Notes under the pieces: generated by a model
What the model saw: only the letters and a program-made list of their open reading frames with translations
Databases searched by the model: none
Told to the model about the DNA's origin: nothing
In this document: piece by piece, positions 63,495 through 64,000 of the stretch
Position numbering within the stretch: the first letter of the stretch is position 1
How the letters are laid out: the number at the start of each line of letters is the position of its first letter
Program-made: the position numbers and the translations under genes
Assembly: GCA_948146395.1 (NCBI GenBank)
Contig: OX411555.1
Coordinates: 57,598,187 to 57,662,186 of the forward strand
Direction of reading: 5' to 3'
From: Fragum whitleyi
Lineage: Eukaryota; Mollusca; Bivalvia; Cardiida; Cardiidae
DNA: 64,000 nucleotides

Positions 63495-63672
63495 CTGACA
63501 GATAGTTTGGACTTCACCGAAACATTGATAGATAACATGGTACGACAATGTCAGGTTGCCTTGGTGACAGATCCTACAATATTGACTAGTTTGAACACAA
63601 CATTAGATAAATTGTTCCCATACACTATCACTTGTCCAAGTAACTGTACAGATAAAGGAGCCTGTGTTAATG
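63495..63672 (+). CDS. Exon 52: linker and start of EGF-like domain
   Basis: Phase 0>1, 59 codons, acceptor CCATTACAG, donor G|GTAAGT. LTDSLDFTETLIDNM, RQCQVAL, then TCPSNCTDKGACVNG, which is CP-x2-C-x4-G-x-C-x-N-G, the first half of an EGF-like domain. The rest must be in the next exon, outside the window. Confidence 0.9.
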
Positions 63673-64000
63673 GTAAGTGTATAAGTTGAAGCTTTAATCA
63701 ATTAAGATTAAATGCAGTGTGGGTGAATCATGGCTTTTACTCCCTCTTCTATGCTTTGGCCAACAATCTTTCAAACTTTGCTACCAAATTAGTGCTTCCA
63801 GCTGAGAAGTTGTAAAACTGGTTCAAGGTTTCAATATAGGGTTTCAATATATATTAAATCACATTTTTGATGACATGAGCAGTTGTAGAGACCAAATAAA
63901 TAGTTCAAGGCCTGAGTGCTAAGTGTAAGGAACACTTTAAAACAAGCTCAGAACCCATGAATGTGCCAAAAAATAGTTATATACTTTGCACTGTTTAAAG
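63673..64000. other. Intron 52, continues beyond the window
   Basis: Nothing recognisable; a short TTTCAATATAGGG/TTTCAATATATAT doubling near 63830. Confidence 0.5.

Larger units (their letters stand above)
640..63672 (+). other. VWDE: Gene span: giant secreted mosaic protein, VWDE-like C-terminus (52-53 exons, both ends outside window)
   Basis: All coding exons listed here chain on the + strand. Phase a>b means the exon starts in phase a and ends in phase b. Flanks are AG/GT throughout, every junction is phase-matched, and no junction codon is a stop. Total coding length is about 9.46 kb. N-terminal part: repeated six-cysteine units plus pacifastin-like, VWC, Ly6/uPAR and WAP domains. C-terminal part: VWD domain followed by EGF, the order seen in VWDE. 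No membrane segment was noticed; many Cys and N-glycosylation sequons indicate an extracellular protein. That it is one gene rather than two is inferred from phase continuity and the absence of a start or end. The VWDE name rests only on the C-terminal third; the N-terminal repeats are not something I know from vertebrate VWDE. Confidence 0.65.

Overview
The window is animal nuclear DNA, most likely from a bivalve mollusc. Pointers are: AT-rich sequence, many small exons with GT/AG junctions, GTCC/GTCT microsatellites followed by tandem units of about 155-160 bp (the layout of the 'pearl'/Helentron-like elements known from bivalves), tRNA-derived SINEs, and many short inverted-repeat elements. 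The species cannot be fixed from sequence alone. No prokaryotic, CRISPR or phage feature was seen.

I read essentially the whole window as one very long secreted-protein gene on the + strand, entering from the left and leaving to the right. 52 exons plus one optional duplicated exon (640-63672) can be joined with consistent phases; none of the 51 junction codons is a stop. Together they encode about 3,150 residues. No start codon, signal peptide or poly(A) end lies in the window. The exons were assembled by eye, so individual boundaries need RNA support.

Layout of the protein: a six-cysteine helical repeat recurs from 640 to 50000. It is interrupted by pacifastin-like exons (1320, 3193), a VWC-type exon (9882, with a tandem copy at 10016), two Ly6/uPAR three-finger domains (11420-12221 and 17580-18479), a WAP domain (24458), a two-exon Cys-rich module (25881-26436) and acidic or basic linkers with furin-type sites. 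From 55410 onward comes a conserved block with a von Willebrand type D domain (TFDG and GLCG motifs), a basic RRRR site and the start of an EGF domain (63495). That C-terminal order resembles VWDE (von Willebrand factor D and EGF domain protein).

The most original feature is the repeat module: C-x7-C-x(n)-C-x8-C-x7-C-x(22-24)-C. Its phase-2 intron always falls in the codon just after the third Cys. I cannot assign it to a named family. The second is repeated partial tandem duplication of exon ends with their splice sites (mostly units of 110-134 bp), seen independently at eight or more exons. The third is transposon ends lying within 35 bp of splice acceptors at about eight exons.

The introns hold nearly all the rest: at least 15 Helentron/pearl-like elements, all on the + strand; several MITE families; SINEs (one with a 13-bp target duplication); a decayed Tc1-like transposase; a 1.5-kb TA-flanked element; and a 4.35-kb non-coding element with long inverted ends. 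The longest introns (34795-39748 and 50000-55409) are long because of nested insertions.
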